This document shows, one piece after another, positions 31,628 through 39,328 of a stretch of DNA of 64,000 nt; the first letter of the stretch is position 1, and each line of letters opens with the position of its first letter. The stretch is from Pseudomonadota bacterium (GTDB lineage Bacteria > Pseudomonadota > Alphaproteobacteria > Rhizobiales > Rhizobiaceae): NCBI GenBank assembly GCA_023404095.1, contig JAEYDD010000075.1:372001-436000 (forward strand). The letters run 5' to 3'. Both the position numbers and the translations under genes were made by a program. The notes below the pieces were generated by a model. That model was not told where the DNA came from and ran no database searches. It saw only the letters and a program-made list of their open reading frames with translations.

Positions 31628-32764
31628 GTGACTAGGGGATTCACACTTTTGCTCGCGTTGTTGGCGGCCTCGACCGGGGCCGTTAGAGCGGCTGACATTC
31701 AGATGGAGCGCCTTGAGAAAGGCGCCCTCATTACCGTGGAAGGCACGTTCGTTGAGGGCGATGATGTGCGCTTCAAGAACCTGGCGATTGCCACTGACAG
31801 CGCAGTTGTTGTCTTCAACAGTCCGGGCGGCTTGGCACACGTCGGCATGGAGATTGGCCGTACGATAGCCATTAAGGGCTTTCTAACAGCTGTCTTCCAG
31901 GACCATATCTGCGCCTCCGCATGCGGGTTGGCGTGGATAGCGGGCAAGACGCGCTTCCTGGCTCCCACGTCCAAAGTTGGGTTTCATGCGGTCTTTACGG
32001 ATCAGTACGGCCAACAGGATGTAAGCAGCGCCGGCAATGCTTTGGTTGGCTCCTACCTGCAGCAGTTGAACCTCAGCGAGAATGTCATTGTCTACGTGAC
32101 GCAGGCAAACCCGTCTTCGATGCAATGGCTTACCGCAGGAGACGCCCAAAGGATTGGGTTGGATGTTGAGCCGATCCCGCAGCCAGAGCAAGCGGCGCCA
32201 GCAACGTCCAACGTTCCTGTTCCTTTTGGCTCGTCGGCGCAAGAACAGGCCACCCTTCCGCCACAAGCTCCCGCGGTTACCCCGGCGCCGCCCTCCTGGC
32301 AATTCTATGACTACACGGATCTGCCTGGTTATGACCTCCCCGGCATGCCGTTGAAGGTAGCCACTGCGAACGATTGTCGACTGCAATGCGAGGCCAACGA
32401 GCGTTGTTCGGCATTCACCTACAACGTCATTCAACGGGCCTGCTTCCTTAAGGGTATGGCCACGGAGGCTCTTCAGTACTCCGGCGCCGTCTCCGGATAC
32501 ATCGGGTCATCAGCGGACATCACGAGAGTTGGCCGTGATTTCGGCCCATCGCTTGGCTTCCGTACCAGTCGCGATGTGGAGATAGTGGCAAAGCCGTTTG
32601 CGAGATTTCAGAATTACACGCTGTCCGCGTGTCAGGACCAATGTGTTACCTCGTCTCGGTGCCAAGGATTTAGCTATTTCAGAAGCGGTATGTGCCTCAT
32701 GTTTGATGTCAGAAAGCCAACGAGAAGGAATCTATTGTCCACGGCGGGCTCGCGCTCGAACTGA
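31628..32764 (+). CDS. secreted ClpP/SppA-fold protein with two PAN/apple-like domains
   Basis: About 378 residues. Signal peptide (GFTLLLALLAASTGAVRAAD). Residues ~30-180 resemble a ClpP/crotonase-fold serine protease: VVVFNSPGGLAHVGMEIGR and the candidate nucleophile region DHICASACGLAWIAG, then VGFHAVF. A Pro-rich linker follows (QAPAVTPAPPSWQ). Residues ~225-370 hold two Cys-rich PAN/apple-like repeats (NDCRLQCEANERCSAFTYNV; LSACQDQCVTSSRCQGFSYF). GTG 31628 follows GGAGGG. Likely an exported protease or binding protein; no known phage role. Confidence 0.7.
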   Translation: MTRGFTLLLALLAASTGAVRAADIQMERLEKGALITVEGTFVEGDDVRFKNLAIATDSAVVVFNSPGGLAHVGMEIGRTIAIKGFLTAVFQDHICASACGLAWIAGKTRFLAPTSKVGFHAVFTDQYGQQDVSSAGNALVGSYLQQLNLSENVIVYVTQANPSSMQWLTAGDAQRIGLDVEPIPQPEQAAPATSNVPVPFGSSAQEQATLPPQAPAVTPAPPSWQFYDYTDLPGYDLPGMPLKVATANDCRLQCEANERCSAFTYNVIQRACFLKGMATEALQYSGAVSGYIGSSADITRVGRDFGPSLGFRTSRDVEIVAKPFARFQNYTLSACQDQCVTSSRCQGFSYFRSGMCLMFDVRKPTRRNLLSTAGSRSN

Positions 32765-32781
32765 CCACTTCTGCAGCCAGC

Positions 32782-33474
32782 TCAAAGCCGTGCCCGGAAA
32801 GCCTCGATCATTTCGCGGGAAACATCGCTGGAGTAGCAAATCGGGGATGCGCCGCCGGGCTTGGAATAGGCACTGCGCTTACCGCACCGCCGGCCACCCC
32901 GGTCCCTGCTTTCCGGGCACGGGCAGGAGCCGGCATACCCGTTGATTGATTCCGCTATGATTCGTTGAACGATGGCGGCGTCTGATATCCGTGGAATGCT
33001 GATCTGTGGCTCTTGCGAGTTCTTCTTTGGTTGAGCGTCCTCTTTCTGCGCTGGCTCAGCGGGCGGATTGCTCTGCAAAAGGTGCGAGGAAACCCAGCCC
33101 TCGCGTTGGGTCAGCCGGTCTCGGACACGTGTCCATTCGCCCTCAGATAGCAGGGCGAGTACGGCGCGGCCGGTATCGTAACGATCCAAGACGTCGAACT
33201 GCTTGCCTGGCCCATCCCTCAATGCCACGCGCTTTCCGCGAATGAACATTTCCTTAGTGACGGGCTCGGGAACGGGGGCAGGATGGATCGTCTTCGTCGC
33301 CTCGCTTGCCGCCGACGGTTGAGGCAACTCAGGTTTGGGAGCACTTGCGTCGACTGAAAGCGATAACGTCTTGGGCTGGCTGACTTCGACAGGACTCGAA
33401 ACCGGCTTGTTCGTCAAGCCGAGCCAATAGACCACTCCTAAAATCCCAACGACAGAGACAATGAATCGTCTCAC
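32782..33474 (-). CDS. SH3-domain exported or membrane-anchored protein
   Basis: 230 residues. N-terminal hydrophobic anchor (RRFIVSVVGILGVVYWLGLT). After a Pro-rich linker comes a bacterial SH3 domain: ALRDGPGKQFDVLDRYDTGR, VLALLSEGEWTRVRDRL, REGWVSSHLLQ. The C-terminal ~45 residues contain CPCPESRDRGGRRCGKRSAY and GGASPICYSSDVS, a Cys motif seen in secreted DNA-uptake- or endonuclease-associated rhizobial proteins. It converges with the ClpP-PAN gene. Role unknown. Confidence 0.7.
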   Translation of the reverse strand: MRRFIVSVVGILGVVYWLGLTNKPVSSPVEVSQPKTLSLSVDASAPKPELPQPSAASEATKTIHPAPVPEPVTKEMFIRGKRVALRDGPGKQFDVLDRYDTGRAVLALLSEGEWTRVRDRLTQREGWVSSHLLQSNPPAEPAQKEDAQPKKNSQEPQISIPRISDAAIVQRIIAESINGYAGSCPCPESRDRGGRRCGKRSAYSKPGGASPICYSSDVSREMIEAFRARL

Positions 33475-33494
33475 AATTGCGACCGCCCAAGCGC

Positions 33495-33953
33495 CTAAGA
33501 CTTACCCGGAGCGGCCCACAGCCATATCAAGCACGCCAAGCTTGCGAATATAAGGGGCGCGTAAGGCAGGCACACAAAGGGCTCTTTCAGTCGATCTGGC
33601 AATTCGCTTAGGCGGGTTGACTGCCAAGACTGGAACCAGCTGCGGTAAATCTGGAAGGGGCGAATATCATCGTCGTCAATCTCGCCGGCAAAGTAGCGCT
33701 CAATTGCTACGATTCGCTCTGCATAGCAGTACTGAAATGTCTTCCAGAGCCCCTCCAACCACCAAAGAGACAAGGCGGTTAAGGACACAGCGACAACAAG
33801 TACTGGCTGGCTCTCTTTCAGTCCGACTGCCAAACCTCCCGCCAACAGCGGCGTAGCAAGCGACTTTATCGTCAGTGCGCGTCCATCGAAGGTCTCATAG
33901 TGACTTTGAAGTATCGAATACTCGGCCTTCAGTTGTTCCGCCAAATCAGCCAC
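33495..33953 (-). CDS. small multi-pass membrane protein, possibly SLATT-like
   Basis: 152 residues from a GTG preceded by AGGAGG. N-terminal helix (LAEQLKAEYSILQSHYETFD), two adjacent hydrophobic segments (LATPLLAGGLAVGL and LVVAVSLTALSLWWLEGL), a long helix (YAERIVAIERYFAGE) and a C-terminal membrane segment (LIFASLACLIWLWA). The helix-2TM-helix layout recalls SLATT-type effectors of defence systems, but no partner nucleotide synthase is nearby. The longer frame to 34619 is antisense noise. Confidence 0.5.
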   Translation of the reverse strand: MADLAEQLKAEYSILQSHYETFDGRALTIKSLATPLLAGGLAVGLKESQPVLVVAVSLTALSLWWLEGLWKTFQYCYAERIVAIERYFAGEIDDDDIRPFQIYRSWFQSWQSTRLSELPDRLKEPFVCLPYAPLIFASLACLIWLWAAPGKS

Positions 33954-34037
33954 CGATGCCCCTCCTATCGAAAGCCGGTCGAATAGTGGCGCATTAGATC
34001 GCGCTATAGTAGCATTGGCAAGGTGCTGGGGGCAGTC

Positions 34038-34205
34038 ATGACAGTTGATCGCATCGACTACATCTCGAAGACGTTGGCAGAGCTGATCAAGATGATCGAG
34101 AAGGAGGAAGGAAGGCCTGCAATGCTGGTCTACCTGCTTTCCATGGCGCTGGCTGAAGCGGACTATATCTCTCGAAGCACCCCCAGAGCGACCGATAGCA
34201 AGTAG
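34038..34205 (+). CDS. small hypothetical protein
   Basis: 55 residues: MTVDRIDYISKTLAELIKMI, then RPAMLVYLLSMALAEADYIS. Resembles short helical proteins (ISKTxAEL...MLxYLLxMAxxEA) scattered in rhizobial genomes. Weak ribosome site. Unknown function. Confidence 0.5.
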   Translation: MTVDRIDYISKTLAELIKMIEKEEGRPAMLVYLLSMALAEADYISRSTPRATDSK

Positions 34206-34311
34206 GCCAAGGCGACGGATTTCGTCGGGCTGGTCGATAACCAAGAGGAAACGGGGGCCCACTATAATCGGGAAAACGCGCAGTATGCGGGCGCAAAGGG
34301 GGATGCATGTG

Positions 34312-34833
34312 ATGCAGTTTCCGAAGCAAAAACGGCCGACTTCCTTCGGGAAACTGCTCAGTCTGGTCGGACTCGCAGCCTTTGCGATGGGCGCCGCGGT
34401 CTCGTGGTACGAGCCTGACCTACGCTTACTTGTGGCATCATCAGGAGCAGCGGTTGCTGCCGTCCAAGCTGGACATGCGCTAGAATCCCGTAGTTTCGAA
34501 CTCTGCACCGGCCCGACGCGCATCAACTGCGTGGTGGACGGCGACACTTTCTGGCAGGACGGCGTGAAGATCCGGATTGCTGATATAGACACGCCCGAGG
34601 TGTCCGAACCCCGGTGCACGTCGGAGGCAGAGCTAGGCGCCCGCGCGACACGTCGGCTACTGGAACTGCTGAATGCCGGCCCTTACGAGCTTGCCGCCTG
34701 GGAGAACCGAGACGAAGACAGATATGGGCGAAAGCTGCGCGTTGTCATGCGGGGCGGCCGATCGATGGGAGACCAGCTTGTGTCGGAGGGACTAGCGAGG
34801 ACATGGACCGGCCAGCGCGGGCCGTGGTGCTAG
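34312..34833 (+). CDS. thermonuclease-like (SNase) exported nuclease
   Basis: About 173 residues. Hydrophobic N-terminal segment (LLSLVGLAAFAMGAAVSW), then a staphylococcal-nuclease fold: CVVDGDTFWQDGVKIRIADI, DTPEVSEPRC, and the catalytic-type EDRYGRKLRVV, ending GQRGPWC. Catalytic Arg/Asp/Glu positions appear present. AAAGGGGG lies before the ATG at 34312. It would act outside the cytoplasm or at the membrane. Cargo of the element; could degrade incoming or environmental DNA (inference). Confidence 0.75.
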   Translation: MQFPKQKRPTSFGKLLSLVGLAAFAMGAAVSWYEPDLRLLVASSGAAVAAVQAGHALESRSFELCTGPTRINCVVDGDTFWQDGVKIRIADIDTPEVSEPRCTSEAELGARATRRLLELLNAGPYELAAWENRDEDRYGRKLRVVMRGGRSMGDQLVSEGLARTWTGQRGPWC

Positions 34834-34879
34834 TAAGTGGCAGTAAATATCAATTTCTGACAAGAATTATGGAGTGAAG

Positions 34880-35485
34880 ATGACATTGAAGGGCTACGAG
34901 CAGGTACTGATGGAGGATAACCTTCCAACCGCACGTCACGAGTTTGGGCACCACTTCGTGGCCCGGGAACTCGGCTTTCAGGTGGGTTCGGTGCAAATTG
35001 CCAGCAAGCACGCCATCGGTGGCCCCGGGGGTGGGGCGGAGCTAGATCTCCTGTTTCCGATTTTCGACTTGCCCGGGCTCAAGGACTTTTGTGAGAGGCG
35101 AGTGAAAGTGCTGATGGCGGGCGTACTCGCTGAAGCCATGGAGGATTGCTCCATAGACCATGAAAGAGCACGCATTTTTTGTCGAGGGTCGGGTTTAAAC
35201 GACTTTGCAAAATGGCGGGAGCTTCTTCGCTTGTTAAGAAACATTGAGCACCCGGGGACACGCTCAATAGAAGCGGCTGGCGATGAGCTTCAGAAGCTGG
35301 CGGATCGTCTTTGGAATGAGGCGGCGCAAATAGTTCTTAAACACTGCGTCTTGATCGAGAAGCTTGCTTGCGAGCTTGCGATGCGTCGGATTGAGCGAAC
35401 CAACGCGCTGTTCACCGCAAATGAGTTGGCCCAGCATGAGGATATCATAGCCGCCTTTGGGGCGCCGGGCGCTGGTGGAGCGTAG
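34880..35485 (+). CDS. HEFGH zinc metallopeptidase-like protein (M41-like)
   Basis: About 201 residues. TARHEFGHHFVARELGFQVG contains the HExxH zinc motif in the setting used by FtsH/M41 proteases (HEAGH...). Downstream GVLAEAMEDCSIDHERARIF may supply the third acidic ligand. No AAA domain and no membrane segment, so it is a free-standing peptidase domain. GGAG precedes the ATG. It is the last gene before attR. Substrate unknown. Confidence 0.6.
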   Translation: MTLKGYEQVLMEDNLPTARHEFGHHFVARELGFQVGSVQIASKHAIGGPGGGAELDLLFPIFDLPGLKDFCERRVKVLMAGVLAEAMEDCSIDHERARIFCRGSGLNDFAKWRELLRLLRNIEHPGTRSIEAAGDELQKLADRLWNEAAQIVLKHCVLIEKLACELAMRRIERTNALFTANELAQHEDIIAAFGAPGAGGA

Positions 35486-35525
35486 TCCCAGAAAAGTGAA
35501 CAGCGCCGCAATTTTCCCGCCCTGC

Positions 35526-35546
35526 GGCGACCCGGTGGCGACCCAG
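35526..35546. repeat. right copy of a 21-bp subterminal direct repeat
   Basis: Identical to 15692-15712 and in the same orientation; it contains two GGCGACCC units separated by GGT. It lies 65 bp inside attR, while the left copy lies 115 bp inside attL. Candidate arm-type or excisionase sites. Confidence 0.6.
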
Positions 35547-35610
35547 CCAGGAAACGGCGCATTGCGGCGCGCAGTGCGCCTGTCACGCGATTGGAAACGT
35601 GAGAGAAAAG

Positions 35611-35662
35611 TGGTGCCGCTTACGTGACTCGAACACGTGACCCCATCATTACGAATGATGTG
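35611..35662. repeat. attR: right copy of the 52-bp att direct repeat
   Basis: Identical to 15526-15577 and forms the 3' part of the intact tRNA-Thr gene. Outside the core the flanks differ except for a short GAGAGAAAA similarity. Confidence 0.9.
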
Positions 35663-35686
35663 CTCTACCGACTGAGCTAAAGCGGC
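35611..35686 (-). tRNA. tRNA-Thr (CGT)
   Basis: 76-nt cloverleaf. Acceptor GCCGCTT pairs with AAGCGGC; D arm GCTC/GAGC; anticodon stem CATCA/TGATG with loop TTCGTAA, anticodon CGT; T arm ACGTG/CACGT with TTCGAGT loop; encoded CCA. The element uses its 3' 52 bp as attachment core and restores the complete gene at the right end. Confidence 0.95.
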
Positions 35687-35812
35687 CCGCATCGGCCCGC
35701 GAACTATCGTGGGCCGGAATGTGAGGGGCTGATAGCCGCATTGCGCGGAGATTTCAAGTGATCTGTTGGTACTTGGTCATTTTTCTGAAGGCAGCTGTGG
35801 AGCATGCGGCGA

Positions 35813-36775
35813 TCATGGTGCGCACAGGCGTTCGCGGGCGGTGAGATATTCGGCCTCCAGGCGTGCCACCAGTGCTTCCGTTTCGACGATCTCCTTGACG
35901 GCCCCTATACCCTGGCCGCAGCCCCAGATGTCCTTCCACGCCTTTGGTCCGCTTTCGGCCCTGTCGAAGTCCATGATGCTCACGTCCGCTTCAGGCAGGT
36001 TGTCGGGGTCGAGGCCGGCTGCGCGGATGGACGAGCGCAGATAGTTGCCGTGCACCCCGGTAAAATGGTTGGAGTAGACGATGTCGGCGGCGCTGCCCTC
36101 GACGATCGCCTGCTTGTAGGGGTCGCCCGCGCGCGCCTCGGTGGTGGCGATGAAGGGCGAGCCGATATAGGCCATGTCCGCGCCCACCGCCTGCGCGGCA
36201 AGGATTGCGCCCCCGGTCGCGATCGCGCCGGAGAGAAGCAGCGGACCCTCGAACCATTCGCGGATTTCCTGCACGAGGGCGAACGGCGAAAGCGTGCCTG
36301 CATGCCCGCCGGCGCCCGCTGCCACCGCGATGAGCCCGTCGGCCCCCTTGCGGATTGCCGAGTTGGCGTGGCGGTTGTTGATGACGTCGTGCAGGACGAT
36401 GCCGCCGTAGGAATGGATCGCGTCGTTGACCTCAGGCACGGCGCCAAGCGAGGAAATCACGATCGGAACCTTGTATTTCACGCACAGCATCAGGTCCTGT
36501 TCGAGCCTGCGGTTCGACTTGTGGACGATCTGGTTGACCGCGAACGGCGCGGCCGGGCGGTCGGGATGGCTGGCGTCGTGGTCGCGCAGTGTCTCGGTGA
36601 TCTCGGCGAGCCATTCGTCGAGTTGCGACTGCGGCCGCGCGTTCAGCGCCGGAAAAGCCCCGACCACGCCTGCCTTGCACTGCGCAAGCGTCAGGGCCGG
36701 GTGCGAAATGATGAAGAGCGGTGCTGCGACCACGGGCAGGCGCAGTTTGTTTCGTAGGATGGCGGGCAGGGTCAT
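35813..36775 (-). CDS. nitronate monooxygenase family flavoenzyme
   Basis: 320-residue FMN-dependent TIM-barrel enzyme of the NMO / FabK-like family. Landmarks: LRLPVVAAPLFIISHPALTL at the N-terminus, FAVNQIV, VPIVISSLGAVPEV, the Gly-rich flavin-binding GADGLIAVAAGAGGHAG with the catalytic-type His, LLLSGAIATGGAILAAQAVG and DMAYIGSPFIATTE. It oxidises alkyl nitronates, or acts as a related enoyl reductase. A palindromic site at 36793-36814 lies just upstream and resembles the one near the acyl-CoA ligase. Exact substrate unproven. Confidence 0.88.
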   Translation of the reverse strand: MTLPAILRNKLRLPVVAAPLFIISHPALTLAQCKAGVVGAFPALNARPQSQLDEWLAEITETLRDHDASHPDRPAAPFAVNQIVHKSNRRLEQDLMLCVKYKVPIVISSLGAVPEVNDAIHSYGGIVLHDVINNRHANSAIRKGADGLIAVAAGAGGHAGTLSPFALVQEIREWFEGPLLLSGAIATGGAILAAQAVGADMAYIGSPFIATTEARAGDPYKQAIVEGSAADIVYSNHFTGVHGNYLRSSIRAAGLDPDNLPEADVSIMDFDRAESGPKAWKDIWGCGQGIGAVKEIVETEALVARLEAEYLTARERLCAP

Positions 36776-36792
36776 GTCTCGGTCCGGCTGAA

Positions 36793-36814
36793 GTGACGTT
36801 TACGCAAACGTAAG
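36793..36814. promoter_or_regulatory. operator candidate upstream of the nitronate monooxygenase gene
   Basis: GTGACGTTTACGCAAA shares the 11-bp core TGACGTTTACG with the reverse complement of the palindrome at 871-886 (13 of 16 positions). The arms ACGTTT/AAACGT form an inverted repeat. It lies 18-39 bases before the start codon. Confidence 0.45.
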
Positions 36815-37088
36815 CTAGCAACATTCGTACTGGATGGGAAGCCGCCCGGTTGTCGCTGCGTCGCCCGGATTCCCACCCGACCCCTTGCCACCGTTTTTTC
36901 GCGGCGCGGTGGCCATGTCCATACCCGCATATGCTGCGTTATCCCCGGCAGCGCTGGCGGCGCATGACCGCAACACTTGCGGAACGCGGCGTCAACGTTT
37001 ACCGAATTCTTAACAGACAAGGACATGGACGCCGTGGCTTCGTTTGACCGCGCCGCACGCAGGCGTGCGCGGAGCCCAAGGAGGCAAA
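36815..37088. other. intergenic, no gene seen
   Basis: Divergent promoter region between the NMO gene and the 37089 membrane protein. No convincing ORF or RNA; candidate AT-richer start region around 36995-37020. Confidence 0.4.
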
Positions 37089-38273
37089 GTGAGCGGACTG
37101 GAACAAGCGATCAGAAATGCTTTGGCGCGCGCCGAAAGCAACAATCCCGAAACGCGCGCCCGGATCTACCAGTCGGCGCGAAATGCACTCGAGGCCGGCC
37201 TGCGCAAGCAGGAGGTCAATGATCCCGAGACGATCGCAGCCCAACGCCACCGCCTGGAAATGACCATCCGCCAGATCGAAACCGAGCAGCGTGCGGCGAT
37301 AAAGACGCCGTTGCCGGAACAGGTTCCCGTCGCCGCGCCGGACCGTCCGGCCGCCGCGCCCGGCCAGCCCGCGACAGGACCGGGCGCAGAACGGGTCGAG
37401 CCCGAAGTGCGGCAGGAAAGCCGGTCGCCGGCCGCCCCCCGTCAGAGCGGCCAAGATGCGGAGCCGCAATTGGGCGATATCCGCCCGGACCGCGGCGAGG
37501 GCTTCGGCCCTGCCTCCAGGACGTCGGCGAAGGCCGACGCGCGCTCGCGCAGCGCGTCCCTGGAAAGCGCAGAGGGCATGGTTGCCGCATCGCCGCGCAT
37601 GGCCAAGGCGCCGAAGCGGCGCGGGCGGCTGTTTTCCTTCCTGCTGGTGGTGGCCACGCTGATCGCCGCCGTGGGCACGGCGGCCTGGTGGGTGCAGACG
37701 AGCGGGCTGCTTTTGCCACAATCGGCCCGCGACGGCAGCGTCGCCAATCCGAAGCAGACCGTGACCGGCGACGACTTCTCCGCAAGCGATCCCCTCAAGG
37801 AGGCGCTAGACACCCATAACAGCTTCTCCTCCGATTGGCGCGAGGTTCTCAGCCCCTCGGATGCAAGCGTGCTTTCGGCCGGAGCGAAGGGACGTTTCGA
37901 AGCCGTGAGCACGGACGAGGGCCCCGCGATCCGTGTCGTCTCGTCGGCGCCCGACCGCGAAGGATCTGTCGCGATCGCCGTGTCGCCAACCGTGCTGCAG
38001 GCAATGGCCGGCAAGACCTCGACGGTCGCGCTCACGGTGGAGTCGGAAAACGGCAAGCCTGCCCAGCTCGCCGTCGAGTGCGATTTCGGCACGATGGGCG
38101 ACTGCGAGCGCCACCGCTTCACCGTCTCCGAACGCACCGACCTTCTGTTTCAGGTCAAGTTCGAGGGCTCGCTTTCGCCGAGCGAGGCCGGCCGCCTCTT
38201 CGTCAACAGCGACGTTACCGGCGGCGGTGCCGGGGTCAATCTTTACGCCGTCCGCATCCTGCCGGGCGAGTAA
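37089..38273 (+). CDS. single-pass membrane protein of unknown function
   Basis: 394 residues from a GTG preceded by AAGGAGG. Cytoplasmic helical N-terminus (LEQAIRNALARAESNNPETR, RQIETEQRAA), a long Pro/Ala-rich disordered region, one transmembrane segment (LFSFLLVVATLIAAVGTAAW, about residue 185-205), then a periplasmic beta-rich domain (GRFEAVSTDEGPAIRVVSSA, VECDFGTMGDCERHRF). Similar architecture is conserved in Rhizobiaceae. Possibly an envelope-sensing or carbohydrate-binding protein; not recognised. Confidence 0.7.
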   Translation: MSGLEQAIRNALARAESNNPETRARIYQSARNALEAGLRKQEVNDPETIAAQRHRLEMTIRQIETEQRAAIKTPLPEQVPVAAPDRPAAAPGQPATGPGAERVEPEVRQESRSPAAPRQSGQDAEPQLGDIRPDRGEGFGPASRTSAKADARSRSASLESAEGMVAASPRMAKAPKRRGRLFSFLLVVATLIAAVGTAAWWVQTSGLLLPQSARDGSVANPKQTVTGDDFSASDPLKEALDTHNSFSSDWREVLSPSDASVLSAGAKGRFEAVSTDEGPAIRVVSSAPDREGSVAIAVSPTVLQAMAGKTSTVALTVESENGKPAQLAVECDFGTMGDCERHRFTVSERTDLLFQVKFEGSLSPSEAGRLFVNSDVTGGGAGVNLYAVRILPGE

Positions 38274-38315
38274 AGCTCGGCGCAGCGCTGGCGCGCCACT
38301 ACGGCTTGCTGACGG

Positions 38316-39197
38316 TCACTTGAGGAATTTGGGGCCTGTCCCGATGATCCGCTCATCGATGTCGCCGATCGCCTTCTTGTCCTTGCCCTCGTAGTCGAGC
38401 CGGTGAAGGACATAGCGGATGGCATTGACCCGCGCGCTGCGCTTGTCGTTTGCGCGTACGATGGTCCACGGTGCCCAGGACCTGTGTGTCTCCTCCAGCA
38501 TCCGGTCGCGCTTTTCTGTATAATCGTCCCACTTGTTGAGCGCTGCGATGTCCATCGGGGACAGCTTCCAAGTCTTCAGCGGATCGTGTCGGCGGTCGTG
38601 GAAGCGTTTGATCTGCATCTCCCGGCCGATATCGAGCCAGAATTTGAAGAAGATGATCCGGTCAGTGATGACCATCCGCTCGAAGTCCGGCGTCTCGATG
38701 AGGAACTTTTCGTATTGCTCCGGTGTGCAGAACCCCATCACCGGTTCCACGCCAGCGCGGTTGTACCAGGAGCGGTCGAACAGGACGAATTCGCCTGCTG
38801 TTGGAAACTGTGCGACGTAGCGCTGGTAGTACCACTGTCCTTGCTCGGCTTCCGTCGGTTTGGCGAGCGCGACGACACGCGCAGAGCGCGGGTTGAGGAA
38901 GGCGCGGGTGACGAAGATGAGGCCTCCCTTGCCGGCCGCGTCGCGCCCCTCGTAGACGGAGATGATCCGCTTTCCCGTCGCCTGCAGCCAGTACTGCACC
39001 TTGACCAGTTCGATCTGCAGCTTTTCCAGTTCCGCCGCGTACTCGTCCTTGTCCATTTTCTTGTCGTACGGGAAGCCGCCGGACGACAGGCTTTTGTCGT
39101 CGATCCAGTTTGGCAGCTTGGGGTCGTCTATGTCGAAGGATCTCTTCTTGCCGCCAATCTCGATTTCCACTGGTTTGATGTCGGGAAACGTCACCAT
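38316..39197 (-). CDS. ppk2: polyphosphate kinase 2
   Basis: 293 residues, class I PPK2: transfers phosphate between polyphosphate and nucleoside diphosphates. Walker A VYEGRDAAGKGGLIFV, lid-module residues RSARVVALAKPTEAEQGQWY, Walker B VLFDRSWYNRAGVEPVMGF, and FWLDIGREMQIKRFHDRRHD followed by KLSPMDIAALNKWDDY. The substrate is usually GDP or ADP. It is divergent from phoR, so a phosphate-storage enzyme adjoins the Pho regulon, a sensible pairing. Length and motifs are complete. Confidence 0.95.
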   Translation of the reverse strand: MVTFPDIKPVEIEIGGKKRSFDIDDPKLPNWIDDKSLSSGGFPYDKKMDKDEYAAELEKLQIELVKVQYWLQATGKRIISVYEGRDAAGKGGLIFVTRAFLNPRSARVVALAKPTEAEQGQWYYQRYVAQFPTAGEFVLFDRSWYNRAGVEPVMGFCTPEQYEKFLIETPDFERMVITDRIIFFKFWLDIGREMQIKRFHDRRHDPLKTWKLSPMDIAALNKWDDYTEKRDRMLEETHRSWAPWTIVRANDKRSARVNAIRYVLHRLDYEGKDKKAIGDIDERIIGTGPKFLK

Positions 39198-39328
39198 GTC
39201 TTGGCTCCTGCGGGCAGAGGTTGGGGGAGGAGGCCATAACCGCGTTGCGATTTCAAGCGCACCGTGAAAAACATGTCATGAAATCGCGCTATCGCTTCGT
39301 GTTGCATTGGCAATCGCGGAGCAGACCG

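Noticed and set aside
33954..34619. N-terminal extension of the 33495 membrane protein
   Set aside because: Antisense to the SNase gene and Ser/Ala-rich; the GTG at 33953 has AGGAGG in front.
39230..39328. Pho box between ppk2 and phoR
   Set aside because: ATGTCATGAAAT resembles one half-site only; no second 7-mer at the required spacing.
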